Origin: a virus
Virus record (IMG/VR): IMGVR_UViG_3300037485_001431
Span: 1 to 54,229 of that record
DNA length: 54,229 bases
Strand: one strand, 5' to 3'
Position 1 is the stretch's first letter. Each line of letters opens with the position of its first letter. The notes under the pieces are model-generated. The model made no database searches, had not been told where the DNA came from, and was given only the letters and a program-made list of their open reading frames with translations. The position numbers and the translations under genes were made by a program. This document shows positions 9,992 to 17,883 of the stretch, piece by piece.

Positions 9992-10597
9992 ATGGCAAAA
10001 AATTTGAAGAACTCACCCAAAGTATTGGGTTTAGATGTATCAACAAGAACAATTGGTTGGGCTTTATTTGATATAAAAACGCAAGAATTATTAGAACTTA
10101 CACACGTTTCACCACGACCAAAAGTAGATAAAGATGAGGACAAATTAAAAGAATTGATTTTAAAGTCAGAAATATTTGCTGAAAAGTTAAAAGAATATAA
10201 AGACTTAGGAATTGTCAGAGTTGTAATTGAAGAACCACTAATGAACTCAAATAATGTCTACACCATCCAAACATTATTAAGATTTAATAGTTTTGTATTT
10301 AAAGAGATATATAATATCTTAGGAATTGTACCTGAATTCATTTCAACTTACAACTCAAGAAAATTTGCTTTTCCTGATTTAGTAAAAGAGAATGATAAAA
10401 AGAAATTTGTGTTGTTTGGTGGTTTACCAAAAGATGCGGATAAGAAAATGATTATTTGGGAGAAAGTTGCGAAAAGAGAACCACAAATCAAATGGTTATA
10501 TACTAAAAATAATACCCTTAAAAAAGAGAACTTTGACCAAACAGATGCTTACGCTTGTGTATTAGGTTTTATGAGATTAAAAGAAATTTGGGAATAA
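9992..10597 (+). CDS. RuvC-like Holliday junction resolvase
   Basis: A 201-residue protein with an RNase H-like/RuvC-type nuclease pattern. The first acidic residue is D15 in LGLDVSTRTIGWA, then E80/E81 in VVIEEPL, and D182/D185 in FDQTDAYACVLG. These match the usual acidic tetrad order. The length is close to RuvC (about 170) with a small insertion. It probably resolves branched DNA before packaging. It is flanked by a 53-bp gap upstream and a strong terminator downstream. Confidence 0.75.
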   Translation: MAKNLKNSPKVLGLDVSTRTIGWALFDIKTQELLELTHVSPRPKVDKDEDKLKELILKSEIFAEKLKEYKDLGIVRVVIEEPLMNSNNVYTIQTLLRFNSFVFKEIYNILGIVPEFISTYNSRKFAFPDLVKENDKKKFVLFGGLPKDADKKMIIWEKVAKREPQIKWLYTKNNTLKKENFDQTDAYACVLGFMRLKEIWE

Positions 10598-10622
10598 TAT
10601 CGTCTAAAATACCGATAATTAG

Positions 10623-10654
10623 AAATATCGTCTTTTTAGACGATATTTTTTTTT
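10623..10654 (+). terminator. Intrinsic terminator after the RuvC-like gene
   Basis: An 11-bp perfect stem (AAATATCGTCT/AGACGATATTT, TTTT loop) is followed by a run of T. It lies between convergent genes. Confidence 0.85.
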
Positions 10655-12083
10655 AACAAATATTTTGTAGATTTACAACATCAAAACTTAACGACAATGA
10701 TGTTGGTACGGTTGACGAACAAACGATTGCGTTAGTTGCTGTTGCCAAAACTCCACCTAATGTTGCTCCTGAACAATCGGTATAACTATATCTAGTACCA
10801 GTTGGACCAAGATTTGTGACTCTATATTGGATCAACACACAAGGAGTTGTTGATGGTGTTGGAGTCGGAGTAGGTGTAGGTGTGTTTGTAGGGGTTACAC
10901 TAACATTTGGTGAACAATTAAGACAAGAACCATTAGTTACAGGGCCTATCTCAGTTATTAACGTAATAACGTCAACACCACTGATATTTTCAAACAATCC
11001 TTCGTAAACCGCACAATGACTTTGACCGTTAATATTCATTTTATAAACGTATCCTTCTTTTGGTCTATTTCCTGAAGGATCTAAAACAATATCAGATGTG
11101 TAATAATCAATTCCTGTGAAACAATCTTTAAATAACTTACTATTAGCACATTGAAGTACTTCACTAAACGAATTAAAGATAACCTCACCTGAGAAAGAAC
11201 AAGGTCTTGTTACTTCAGGTGATGGTGAAGGTGTTGGGGTCTGAGTAGGTGTTACAGTTGGTGTAACACCGGTTACCGATACATCCATTGCTACTCCACC
11301 ACATATGTTAGATACTGTTGGAGTTGGTGTTGGTGATGGTGTTGCGGTTGGTGATGCGGTTATACTTGGTGTTGGTGTAACCAAACAATCAAATAACGCA
11401 TCAAAATCAAAATCAGTACAAGGTAAAGTTGTTGTTGTAGTTGTAATACAAGTACCAATATATGCAACAGTATCGTCAAAATCAGGAACAATTGAAGTGC
11501 TTCCGTATGGGCCAAACTCAACACAAGGATCGCCAAGATTTTGAGCTAAACACCATCTTGTTTCACCAGTTGAATAAAATATAAAACCACTACCGTTGGT
11601 CCATGACTCATAACCATCATACGTTGATGATGGTGAGTAGTTACCATCTAAATAACCTGTGTTTTGAATACAATACCCATTAAAGGTCGTTGGTGTTGGA
11701 GTTGGTGTTGGCGTATTAGTTGCCGTAACGGTTGGAGTTGGTGTATTAGTGGTAGTGACTGTAGGTGTTACAGTCGGGGTAACCGTATTAGTTGGTGTAA
11801 TTGTTGGTGTTATAGTCGGAGTTGGTGTGGGTGTAGGTGTTGGACAAGAATAAACTAGTTTAACAGAACAGGAGGTGTAATCGTAATAATATGATTGGTA
11901 ATAAAATATGAAGTCATCACAAATAAGACCTGAACAACCAACGCTTAAAAAAAGTTGTGATCCTGTACCCGCCGAAAATGGAAGTGTTGCGGTATCAGCA
12001 TATACGTTAACTGGTGTTCCAGCGCCAAAACATATGTTTGTGTCCGTTGCTGCGGTATATATTGTAATTAAACTACAAGGCAT
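10653..12083 (-). CDS. Thr-Pro/Cys-rich fibre-like protein, minus strand
   Basis: A 476-residue paralog of the + strand fibre proteins. An N-terminal Cys-containing domain (about 1-78) leads into a Thr-Pro linker. A module with WTNGSG and TRWCL resembles the GKPYY modules, followed by a further linker and a Cys module (about 290-395, ending CLNC). The last part is a small domain after a final Thr-Pro linker. It starts 1 bp after the stop of the 72-residue gene upstream, so the two are co-transcribed. It may be an alternative or accessory fibre. Confidence 0.7.
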   Translation of the reverse strand: MPCSLITIYTAATDTNICFGAGTPVNVYADTATLPFSAGTGSQLFLSVGCSGLICDDFIFYYQSYYYDYTSCSVKLVYSCPTPTPTPTPTITPTITPTNTVTPTVTPTVTTTNTPTPTVTATNTPTPTPTPTTFNGYCIQNTGYLDGNYSPSSTYDGYESWTNGSGFIFYSTGETRWCLAQNLGDPCVEFGPYGSTSIVPDFDDTVAYIGTCITTTTTTLPCTDFDFDALFDCLVTPTPSITASPTATPSPTPTPTVSNICGGVAMDVSVTGVTPTVTPTQTPTPSPSPEVTRPCSFSGEVIFNSFSEVLQCANSKLFKDCFTGIDYYTSDIVLDPSGNRPKEGYVYKMNINGQSHCAVYEGLFENISGVDVITLITEIGPVTNGSCLNCSPNVSVTPTNTPTPTPTPTPSTTPCVLIQYRVTNLGPTGTRYSYTDCSGATLGGVLATATNAIVCSSTVPTSLSLSFDVVNLQNIC

Positions 12084-12084
12084 A

Positions 12085-12303
12085 TTAACTAAAAGTTTCT
12101 CTTATCTCACAATCATTATCATCCACAACTTTCACCACAAAAGATGCCATACCATCAAAAACTGAAGGTAGGTCAAAAACGTAAGGAATATCACCACTAT
12201 TGATCGTGGCAATGTATATACAAGTTGTTAATCCCGTATTACAAGTGTATACGTCAAATGGGCTTGCCCCTGAAACTCCGTTTAATGTGATTTGTGTTGG
12301 CAT
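12085..12303 (-). CDS. Stand-alone fibre N-terminal domain, 72 aa
   Basis: The start at 12303 is chosen because a TATTTAT box on the minus strand (12311-12317) ends 7 nt before it; the longer frame from 12330 would run through that box. The protein (MPTQITLNGVSGASPFDVY...) aligns along its length with residues 1-68 of the protein at 1574 (pattern PF-Y-CN-C-YI-TI, LPS-FD, then a final CE-ETF). In that gene the domain is fused to a linker; here it stops and a new fibre gene begins. Likely a fibre-attachment or assembly piece. Confidence 0.65.
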   Translation of the reverse strand: MPTQITLNGVSGASPFDVYTCNTGLTTCIYIATINSGDIPYVFDLPSVFDGMASFVVKVVDDNDCEIRETFS

Positions 12304-12310
12304 ATCAGTA

Positions 12311-12317
12311 ATAAATA
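12311..12317 (-). promoter_or_regulatory. TATTTAT-type promoter box (minus strand)
   Basis: Reads TATTTAT on the minus strand, 7 nt upstream of the ATG at 12303. Confidence 0.5.
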
Positions 12318-12367
12318 TAAAAGAAACCAAAACTTTGTGTAGTTGATGTATTGAAACTTTATGTTTA

Positions 12368-12375
12368 TATTTTTG
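12368..12375 (+). promoter_or_regulatory. Possible TAnnTTTG promoter of the primase gene
   Basis: TATTTTTG lies 3 nt before the ATG at 12379, close to the 4-nt spacing seen at several other genes. A well-placed TTG upstream element is not clear (nearest candidates at 12343 and 12351), so this is tentative. Confidence 0.35.
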
Positions 12376-12378
12376 GGG

Positions 12379-13278
12379 ATGGACGAAAACGAAGCTTTAG
12401 TTGAATTATTGGAAGAGGTATTGGGTGACCACGGCCTCCATTACCCCAATCGTGGACAAATCTCGTTCAACTGTCCGGTATGTGATGATGGTAGAAATAA
12501 ACATAATCTTGAGGTTAACTACATAAATAATGTTTATAAGTGTTGGGCTTGTGGTGATTATGAGGGTACTCATGGATCCTTAGGTAAAATATTTGATAAG
12601 TACGGTAATAGAAAACAGAAAAAACTATACCAAGTATTAAAACCTGAAACCGTAGTAAAACGAGAGAAAAAGAAAAAAGCGTTAAAACTTCCTGACGGAT
12701 TCACCCTATTCAAAGACGCAAGTCCTGTATATCCTGTTAGACGACAAGCCATAAATTACCTACATAATCGGGGAATTTCCGATTATATGATTGAAAAGTA
12801 TCAAATTGGATTCTGTGATGTTGGTGATCACGGTGGGAGAATCATTATACCTTCTTACGATAAAAGTGGTGAGTTGAACTATTATATTGCAAGAAGTTGG
12901 AATCCAATGAGTAGAGCAAAATATAAGAACCCTGAAGCAGAAAAAGATAAAATCATATTTTGGGAAAGTCTAATTGACTGGTCTAAAGACATATATCTTG
13001 TTGAGGGAGCGTTTGATGGATTATTTGTGGATAACTCAATTCCAATGTTGGGTAAACACATGTCTCAGTTATTATTTGAAACCATATATACAAAGGCAAA
13101 AGGTGATGTTATAATATGTTTAGATGCTGACGCATGGGAGAACTCCGTCAAACTTTATCACGAGTTAAATGGTGGTGAATTATGGGGGAGAATAAAATTA
13201 GTGAGATTACCGAATGAATCTGATATTGCGGATTTAAGGGGTGAGATAAAAGATGAATATTACCATATAATAAAATAA
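12379..13278 (+). CDS. dnaG: DnaG-type DNA primase
   Basis: A 299-residue protein with a Zn-binding domain near the N-terminus (Cys32-x2-Cys35 in FNCPVC and Cys55-x2-Cys58 in KCWAC). It then has a Toprim-type core: E209 in VEGAFDG and the D-x-D of LDADAW near 249-251. It is much shorter than cellular DnaG and lacks a visible helicase domain, as is usual for phage primases that work with a separate helicase. An in-frame ATG at 12361 would add six residues. The start at 12379 is preferred because a possible TAnnTTTG box overlaps the longer version and because MDENEAL begins a normal helix. Confidence 0.8.
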   Translation: MDENEALVELLEEVLGDHGLHYPNRGQISFNCPVCDDGRNKHNLEVNYINNVYKCWACGDYEGTHGSLGKIFDKYGNRKQKKLYQVLKPETVVKREKKKKALKLPDGFTLFKDASPVYPVRRQAINYLHNRGISDYMIEKYQIGFCDVGDHGGRIIIPSYDKSGELNYYIARSWNPMSRAKYKNPEAEKDKIIFWESLIDWSKDIYLVEGAFDGLFVDNSIPMLGKHMSQLLFETIYTKAKGDVIICLDADAWENSVKLYHELNGGELWGRIKLVRLPNESDIADLRGEIKDEYYHIIK

Positions 13279-13311
13279 TTGTTATTATTCACACTTTTAT
13301 AAAATTTAATA

Positions 13312-13318
13312 TATTTAT
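13312..13318 (+). promoter_or_regulatory. TATTTAT-type promoter box
   Basis: TATTTAT ends 4 nt before the ATG at 13323 of the small RHH-like gene. Confidence 0.5.
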
Positions 13319-13322
13319 TAAT

Positions 13323-13481
13323 ATGGGAAGAAAGTTAAAAAAAGAAGAGGATAAGAAAACAAAAGTATCTGTTGCATTAGATAGAGAACTTTTAGAGTAT
13401 TATAGAACCTTACATATTAACCTTTCTTCACTGGTTAATAAACTACTTTTAGATTATAAAAATGGAAACAAAGGTTTGTAA
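13323..13481 (+). CDS. Ribbon-helix-helix-like small protein, 52 aa
   Basis: A basic N-terminus (MGRKLKKEEDKKT) is followed by a strand and two helices typical of an Arc/MetJ-type fold (KVSVALDRELLEYYRT, then NLSSLVNKLLLDY). The protein resembles the 54-residue gene at 32526 in length and pattern. Both overlap a homing endonuclease by exactly 20 nt. A role as repressor of the endonuclease or of its own promoter is inferred. Confidence 0.65.
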   Translation: MGRKLKKEEDKKTKVSVALDRELLEYYRTLHINLSSLVNKLLLDYKNGNKGL

Positions 13482-14019
13482 AAAATGCTTGGAAGAAAAA
13501 CAGTTATGTGAGTACAGTAAAGACAAATATAGTAAAGACGGATTTAGATTTAGATGTAAAGAGTGTACCAGAGAAGAATATAAAAAGTTTTACTACTCTA
13601 ATATTGATAAAGAAATACAAAGACAAGTATCCTACCAAAAAAATAATTTAGAATCAGTTAGAAAAAGTAGGAACGAAAGACATCAAAAAAAATATAATAA
13701 TGATGTTTTATATAAATTAAAATTTAATATTAGAAATAGGGTTAAACTCTTTTTAAAGAGTGCCAACTTTGATATAAAGGTTAATAACACATATAATATT
13801 GTTGGTTGTACGCCTGAAGAACTTAAAGAACATATTGAAAAACAATTTACAGATGGAATGAGTTGGGACAATCACAATCACAACGGATGGCATATTGATC
13901 ATATAATTCCACTATCATCGGCAAATACTGAAGAAGAGGTGTTTAAATTATGTCATTACACAAACTTACAACCACTATGGTGTGAGGAAAATTATAAAAA
14001 AGGAAAAACAATATTATGA
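13462..14019 (+). CDS. HNH homing endonuclease
   Basis: A 185-residue protein. An N-terminal zinc-finger-like part (CKKC near residue 5 and CKEC near 31) precedes a basic helical region. The C-terminal HNH nuclease core reads WHIDHIIPLSSA, then HYTNLQPLWCEENYKKG. This is the layout of free-standing phage HNH homing endonucleases. It begins inside the RHH-like gene (20-nt overlap) and its stop shares ATGA with the nuclease gene downstream. It probably targets an allele of a neighbouring replication gene. Confidence 0.8.
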   Translation: METKVCKKCLEEKQLCEYSKDKYSKDGFRFRCKECTREEYKKFYYSNIDKEIQRQVSYQKNNLESVRKSRNERHQKKYNNDVLYKLKFNIRNRVKLFLKSANFDIKVNNTYNIVGCTPEELKEHIEKQFTDGMSWDNHNHNGWHIDHIIPLSSANTEEEVFKLCHYTNLQPLWCEENYKKGKTIL

Positions 14020-14879
14020 ATATAGAAGAAACGGTATTAGATATTAGGCGAATTTTAGAAGAAAAAAGAAAAGAATTTCAATTAACTTTTGAGGAAGAAT
14101 CCCACAAATATACGATGTTAGGATTAGATGGTAAATTAACGGATAATTGGCCCTCAGTGTCTAAGGTTATGAAGGCTTTTTATGATGAATTTCCCTCAGA
14201 AAAGAAGGCTCTTGAGATGTCGGGTGGAAATCCTGATAAGGCTGATGAATTACTAAATGAGTGGAAGTTATCGGGTGAATACTCCACTAATATTGGAAGT
14301 AGAGTTCACTTCTTATTAGAAAAACACTCATTAGACATGTTTAATTATGAGAAAGCAATAAGAGAACCGATATATGAATGTGATCCATTACAAATATTAA
14401 AGAGTGACTCTATGGTTACTGCTGGAAAACAATTTTTAGAGGTAATGAAAGAAAGAGGAGCTCATTTAATAGATACTGAAATAGTGTTAGGTCATCCTGA
14501 ATTGGGTTATACAGGTCAGGGGGATACCGGTTGGTTAATAGAGAATAAAAATAAAGATGGGTATGGTTTTATAATAACAGATTATAAAACAAATAAAGAA
14601 AAAAACTTTATTACCCAAAAGTATATTAAACCGATGAGAACCCCTTTTGAATATTTACCAAACAATGCCTTAGGTCATTACCACACCCAATTACCATTTT
14701 ATGGTAAATTACTGTTGAAAATGTTAGAAGGGACTAAGTATGAAAATATTAAAATTCTTGGGTGCATTATTGTTAGACTAACAGATGAAAGAGAATTTAT
14801 TGAATATAGAGTTGAAAGAAAAACAATCAACACAATTCTTGAAATGGATATGAAACAATATTTGACTAAACTTAAATAA
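14016..14879 (+). CDS. PD-(D/E)XK superfamily nuclease
   Basis: A 287-residue protein. The central part has the RecB/Cas4-like nuclease signature: a Glu in DTEIVLG, GQGDTGWL supplying the Asp, and ITDYKTNK supplying the D-x-K. Upstream are SVSKVMKAFYDEF and the VHFLLEKHS helix often seen in RecB-type exonucleases of phages. Likely an exonuclease in recombination or host-DNA breakdown. Start shares ATGA with the HNH gene. Confidence 0.7.
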   Translation: MNIEETVLDIRRILEEKRKEFQLTFEEESHKYTMLGLDGKLTDNWPSVSKVMKAFYDEFPSEKKALEMSGGNPDKADELLNEWKLSGEYSTNIGSRVHFLLEKHSLDMFNYEKAIREPIYECDPLQILKSDSMVTAGKQFLEVMKERGAHLIDTEIVLGHPELGYTGQGDTGWLIENKNKDGYGFIITDYKTNKEKNFITQKYIKPMRTPFEYLPNNALGHYHTQLPFYGKLLLKMLEGTKYENIKILGCIIVRLTDEREFIEYRVERKTINTILEMDMKQYLTKLK

Positions 14880-14895
14880 TCAATTATATTATAGT

Positions 14896-14988
14896 ATGGA
14901 ATTAACAATTACACCTATTTGGTATACAACAACGAGTTGGGACCAAACATTACCAATCAAAGTAAAAATAAACTATATCATAAAATAA
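14896..14988 (+). CDS. Possible 30-aa protein
   Basis: An ATG frame fills the gap between two genes exactly, ending 1 bp before the next ATG. The peptide (MELTITPIWYTTTSWDQTLP...) has no recognised motif. Support is from position only. Confidence 0.35.
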   Translation: MELTITPIWYTTTSWDQTLPIKVKINYIIK

Positions 14989-14989
14989 A

Positions 14990-15205
14990 ATGGACGATAT
15001 TATTAAACCAAAGATTGATCTGAGACAACAACAGACAATTAAATGTGAAAAATGTGAGTCAAAGTTCTTCAAAGAGGTAACTATGATCAAAAAAGTACCT
15101 AAATTATTAACAGGAAGTCATGAGGACACGATTGTACCATTCCCAACTTATATGTGTAATGAGTGTGGTCACGTTAACTCTGATTTTGAATTATTCATTG
15201 ACTAA
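14990..15205 (+). CDS. Zinc-ribbon protein, 71 aa
   Basis: Two Cys pairs, CEKC near residue 19 and CNEC near 57, frame a small zinc-ribbon fold; the C-terminus is acidic (SDFELFID). Function unknown. The stop overlaps the next ATG (TAATG), so translation is coupled. Confidence 0.6.
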   Translation: MDDIIKPKIDLRQQQTIKCEKCESKFFKEVTMIKKVPKLLTGSHEDTIVPFPTYMCNECGHVNSDFELFID

Positions 15206-15351
15206 TGGAAATTGGAAGAATGACATTGTCCGAAGCATATCCACACCTTAGAAGTGTTGGTCTTGCTTATGGATTAAAATTAAACCGAGTTAAAGATTTT
15301 AAATTAGCAAGACTTATCTTGGCAAACCTTTATAGTAGAGAATTAGTATGA
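15205..15351 (+). CDS. Small hypothetical protein, 48 aa
   Basis: MEIGRMTLSEAYPHLRSVG... continues as a helical basic peptide. It is overlapped at both ends (TAATG upstream, ATGA downstream), which is good support for a real gene. Function not recognised. Confidence 0.6.
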   Translation: MEIGRMTLSEAYPHLRSVGLAYGLKLNRVKDFKLARLILANLYSRELV

Positions 15352-15590
15352 CACACAAAGAATTTTACATTTGGTTAGATGGGTATCTAACAGGTAAACT
15401 TGAAAATAAACACATAGATATTGTACCTATTGTTGAAAAAATGAATGAGGTTAAAGATGAACCACAGGAGTCAGTTAAGATTACTCCATTTGAAAGAATA
15501 CCAGTACCAATTAACCCTTTTCCAAAGATAGATCCATACTCACCACCATATGAAGTTTATTGTGGAACAAAAGAACAATTAAACGATTAA
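15348..15590 (+). CDS. Hypothetical phage protein, 80 aa
   Basis: Starts with EFYIWLDGYLTGKL, a pattern found at the N-terminus of many small phage proteins of unknown role. The second half is Pro-rich. ATGA overlap with the gene upstream. Confidence 0.55.
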   Translation: MTHKEFYIWLDGYLTGKLENKHIDIVPIVEKMNEVKDEPQESVKITPFERIPVPINPFPKIDPYSPPYEVYCGTKEQLND

Positions 15591-15606
15591 ACGATTAAAA
15601 AAAAAT

Positions 15607-15801
15607 ATGAAACAAGAAATTAATGAGTCGTCAATAACTCAACAAATTAAAACCCAATTAGAAAACTCTAACTTAGATGTTGTTATCACACCGGTTATGT
15701 ATGACCCAAACGACTTTACACCTGTGTTAGGTGTATTAGTAAAAAACGAAGATTCAAGTTATAGTAGAAAATACACAATAACGGTTAAACCGAACAATTA
15801 A
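15607..15801 (+). CDS. Hypothetical protein, 64 aa
   Basis: A small, mostly beta-type protein (NLDVVITPVMYD, TPVLGVLVKNEDSS, KYTITVKPNN). The stop is directly followed by the ATG of the SbcD-like gene, so the two are probably co-translated. No family recognised. Confidence 0.5.
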   Translation: MKQEINESSITQQIKTQLENSNLDVVITPVMYDPNDFTPVLGVLVKNEDSSYSRKYTITVKPNN

Positions 15802-16581
15802 ATGATTAAGAAAATAGTACACTTTTCTGATTTACATATCAGATTATATAAGGATCACGATTTATACCGATCAATATTAGAGACGGCAATTGAACAATGG
15901 AAGGAATTGGAACCTGATCGTATTGTGTTTACGGGAGATTTAGTTCATTCTAAAAACCAAATGACACCTGAACTTATTGAGTTCGTTGCTTGGATTTTAA
16001 CTGAATGTTCATTCATTGCTAAAACCGTTATTATACCTGGTAACCACGACTTTTTGGTAAACAATACCGAAAGATTAGATGCTCTTACCCCTATTATTAA
16101 TTCTTTGAGGAATGAGGATATTGTGTACTACCGAGATAGAGGTGTATATGAGGATGAAAATATAAGTTGGTGTGTTTATTCTCAATATCAAGGTAATATA
16201 CCACCTGATATTATTGATGGTAAAGGAAGAAAGATTGGTTTATTTCACGGACCAATCGCAGGATTAAAAACTGACTTAGGTTTTGAGTTCGGTGAGGAAG
16301 CCTATGAGATTGAAAAGTTTGATGGTCTTGAAACGGTATTATGTGGGGATATTCACAAACGAGCAGAGTTCCAAATAAAAGGGGGTAAAGGTTATATGAT
16401 CGGTTCCACCATCCAAAACAATATTGGAGAAAGTATTGAAAGACATGGATATGGAATCTACGATGTTGAAACCAAAGATTATTCTTATGTTGATTTACCA
16501 AATCCAAAACCATTCTTAAAGTTCTCCATAAAATCATTTGCGGATATTGAGAATGGAACCGAACAACTCAAAAATCTTTAA
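15802..16581 (+). CDS. SbcD/gp47-like recombination endonuclease subunit
   Basis: A 259-residue metallophosphoesterase. The motifs appear in order: FSDLH (D10, H12), FTGDLVHS, IPGNHDF, LFHGP and CGDIHKR. This is the Mre11/SbcD/T4 gp47 pattern. Its partner, the SbcC/gp46-like ATPase, lies about 1.3 kb downstream at 17884. The complex would process DNA ends for recombination-dependent replication. The enzyme is shorter than cellular SbcD (about 400) and lacks an evident C-terminal capping domain. Confidence 0.85.
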   Translation: MIKKIVHFSDLHIRLYKDHDLYRSILETAIEQWKELEPDRIVFTGDLVHSKNQMTPELIEFVAWILTECSFIAKTVIIPGNHDFLVNNTERLDALTPIINSLRNEDIVYYRDRGVYEDENISWCVYSQYQGNIPPDIIDGKGRKIGLFHGPIAGLKTDLGFEFGEEAYEIEKFDGLETVLCGDIHKRAEFQIKGGKGYMIGSTIQNNIGESIERHGYGIYDVETKDYSYVDLPNPKPFLKFSIKSFADIENGTEQLKNL

Positions 16582-16588
16582 AAAGGAA

Positions 16589-17140
16589 ATGATGCAGACG
16601 GTGTCTGCATTTTGTGAGTCCCAAGAAATTAAGGATGTAGATAATTTTATGTACCTATGTTTCAAACAGGGATTTGATATTAGGAAGTATGGTCTCTTGG
16701 GAAAAACACTTAATGAAGGTGAAAAAGACTTAAAAACGGGTGGGATTGAAGAAAAACTGGTGGAAATTGAGGTAATCCGAGAAATACGGGTGGAAGTACC
16801 TGTTGAGGTTATCAAAGAGGTTGAAAAAGTTGTCACAAAAATAGAATACATTAGTGACAAAAGTGGTGAAAACGAACTGTTGTTAAAAATACAACAGTTG
16901 GAAAGTGAAATGTCTAAAAAGGATTTAGATTTAGACGAACTTAGACGAAAATTAGACGACCCCGTAACAAATAATAACATAAATATGTTACAGAACACAC
17001 TCCAAAAACTAAGGGGTGAGTTGTCAGAAAAGAATCAAAAAATAAAAGAGTTAGAACAAATAAACAAAGGACTCTTAGATGGTCAACAAACATCAGGAGC
17101 CTACCTCTTACGAGGATCAAATTTAAATAAAAGAGTATGA
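16589..17140 (+). CDS. Coiled-coil protein between SbcD- and SbcC-like genes
   Basis: The start at 16589 is chosen because AAAAGGAAATG follows the upstream stop by 7 bp. An in-frame ATG at 16553 would overlap the SbcD-like gene by 29 nt. The 183 residues include a repetitive stretch around residues 55-85 (IREIRVEVPVEVIKEVEK) that also occurs in the membrane protein at 23084. A long coiled coil follows (LLLKIQQLESEMSKKDLDLD and onward). Function unknown; a structural or recombination accessory role is possible. Confidence 0.6.
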   Translation: MMQTVSAFCESQEIKDVDNFMYLCFKQGFDIRKYGLLGKTLNEGEKDLKTGGIEEKLVEIEVIREIRVEVPVEVIKEVEKVVTKIEYISDKSGENELLLKIQQLESEMSKKDLDLDELRRKLDDPVTNNNINMLQNTLQKLRGELSEKNQKIKELEQINKGLLDGQQTSGAYLLRGSNLNKRV

Positions 17141-17490
17141 TAACACAATTTTTAGTATGGGTCACAATGAGTTATGGGTTAATGAACATTATGGTCTACG
17201 GATCAATATTTCAAGGACTAAGAGATTTTTTAGGTAGATGGAAAGATAATAAAAAATTACCTTTTAACTTTTTAGGTAAGTTCCTATCGGGTTTAATCAA
17301 TTGTCCATTATGTTTCTCAACATGGGGTGGATTTGTTTTATCCTTATTGATATTCTCACCAACAAATCATATATTTAATACACCTTCAACTTATTCATGG
17401 TTCTTTGATGGAATTATATCGGCAGGTGCTGTATGGGCAATCAATAGTGTAATAGAGTGGTTTGAAGAAAATAGACCAAGTAATAATTAA
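17137..17490 (+). CDS. DUF1360-like membrane protein, 117 aa
   Basis: Three likely membrane segments (near the N-terminus, around GFVLSLLIF, and around GIISAGAVWAI). A NCPLCFSTWGG motif near residue 50 matches the CxxC-x-W pattern of DUF1360-type proteins known from phages and bacteria. ATGA overlap with the upstream gene. Role unknown. Confidence 0.6.
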   Translation: MITQFLVWVTMSYGLMNIMVYGSIFQGLRDFLGRWKDNKKLPFNFLGKFLSGLINCPLCFSTWGGFVLSLLIFSPTNHIFNTPSTYSWFFDGIISAGAVWAINSVIEWFEENRPSNN

Positions 17491-17505
17491 TAAAAACAAA
17501 TATAA

Positions 17506-17877
17506 ATGGGAAAAGCAGCAAAAGCGCACAGAGCAAAAGTAGCGAAGAGAAACAATAGACTCGCACAAGAGAAATCAGGAATGCAAAAAGCATTTGACTT
17601 ATTACTTAAAGAACAATTAGGTAAGTTGGATGCGGAGAAAGAAATTGCGGTTGAAATGGGCGACCAAAGTTTGAACTTTGAGGTAATGGAAGACAGAATT
17701 GTTGACCACGCATTCAAGTTCCAACCAAATCCTGAAGCATCGTCAAAAATCAACAAAGAGTTTGAACAAGAAGAACTTCCTGAAGAAGATGTTATGACAA
17801 ATGTTGAGTACAAGGAAAGAAACATGGAAACAGTTTACGACACTAAACACAATTCTCCAACAAAAGAGGAAAACTAA
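17506..17877 (+). CDS. Hypothetical charged protein, 123 aa
   Basis: A basic Ala/Lys-rich N-terminus (MGKAAKAHRAKVAKRNNR) is followed by an acidic C-terminal half. No family recognised. It precedes the SbcC-like gene by 6 bp. Confidence 0.55.
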   Translation: MGKAAKAHRAKVAKRNNRLAQEKSGMQKAFDLLLKEQLGKLDAEKEIAVEMGDQSLNFEVMEDRIVDHAFKFQPNPEASSKINKEFEQEELPEEDVMTNVEYKERNMETVYDTKHNSPTKEEN

Positions 17878-17883
17878 AAAAGA

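Noticed and set aside
10816-11858. Plus-strand frames within 10653-12083
   Set aside because: They are shadows of the minus-strand fibre gene in its Thr-Pro tracts.
13462-14019. HNH gene as part of a group I intron or intein
   Set aside because: The genes on both sides are complete and no split gene or intron core is visible, so it appears free-standing. The same holds for the LAGLIDADG gene.
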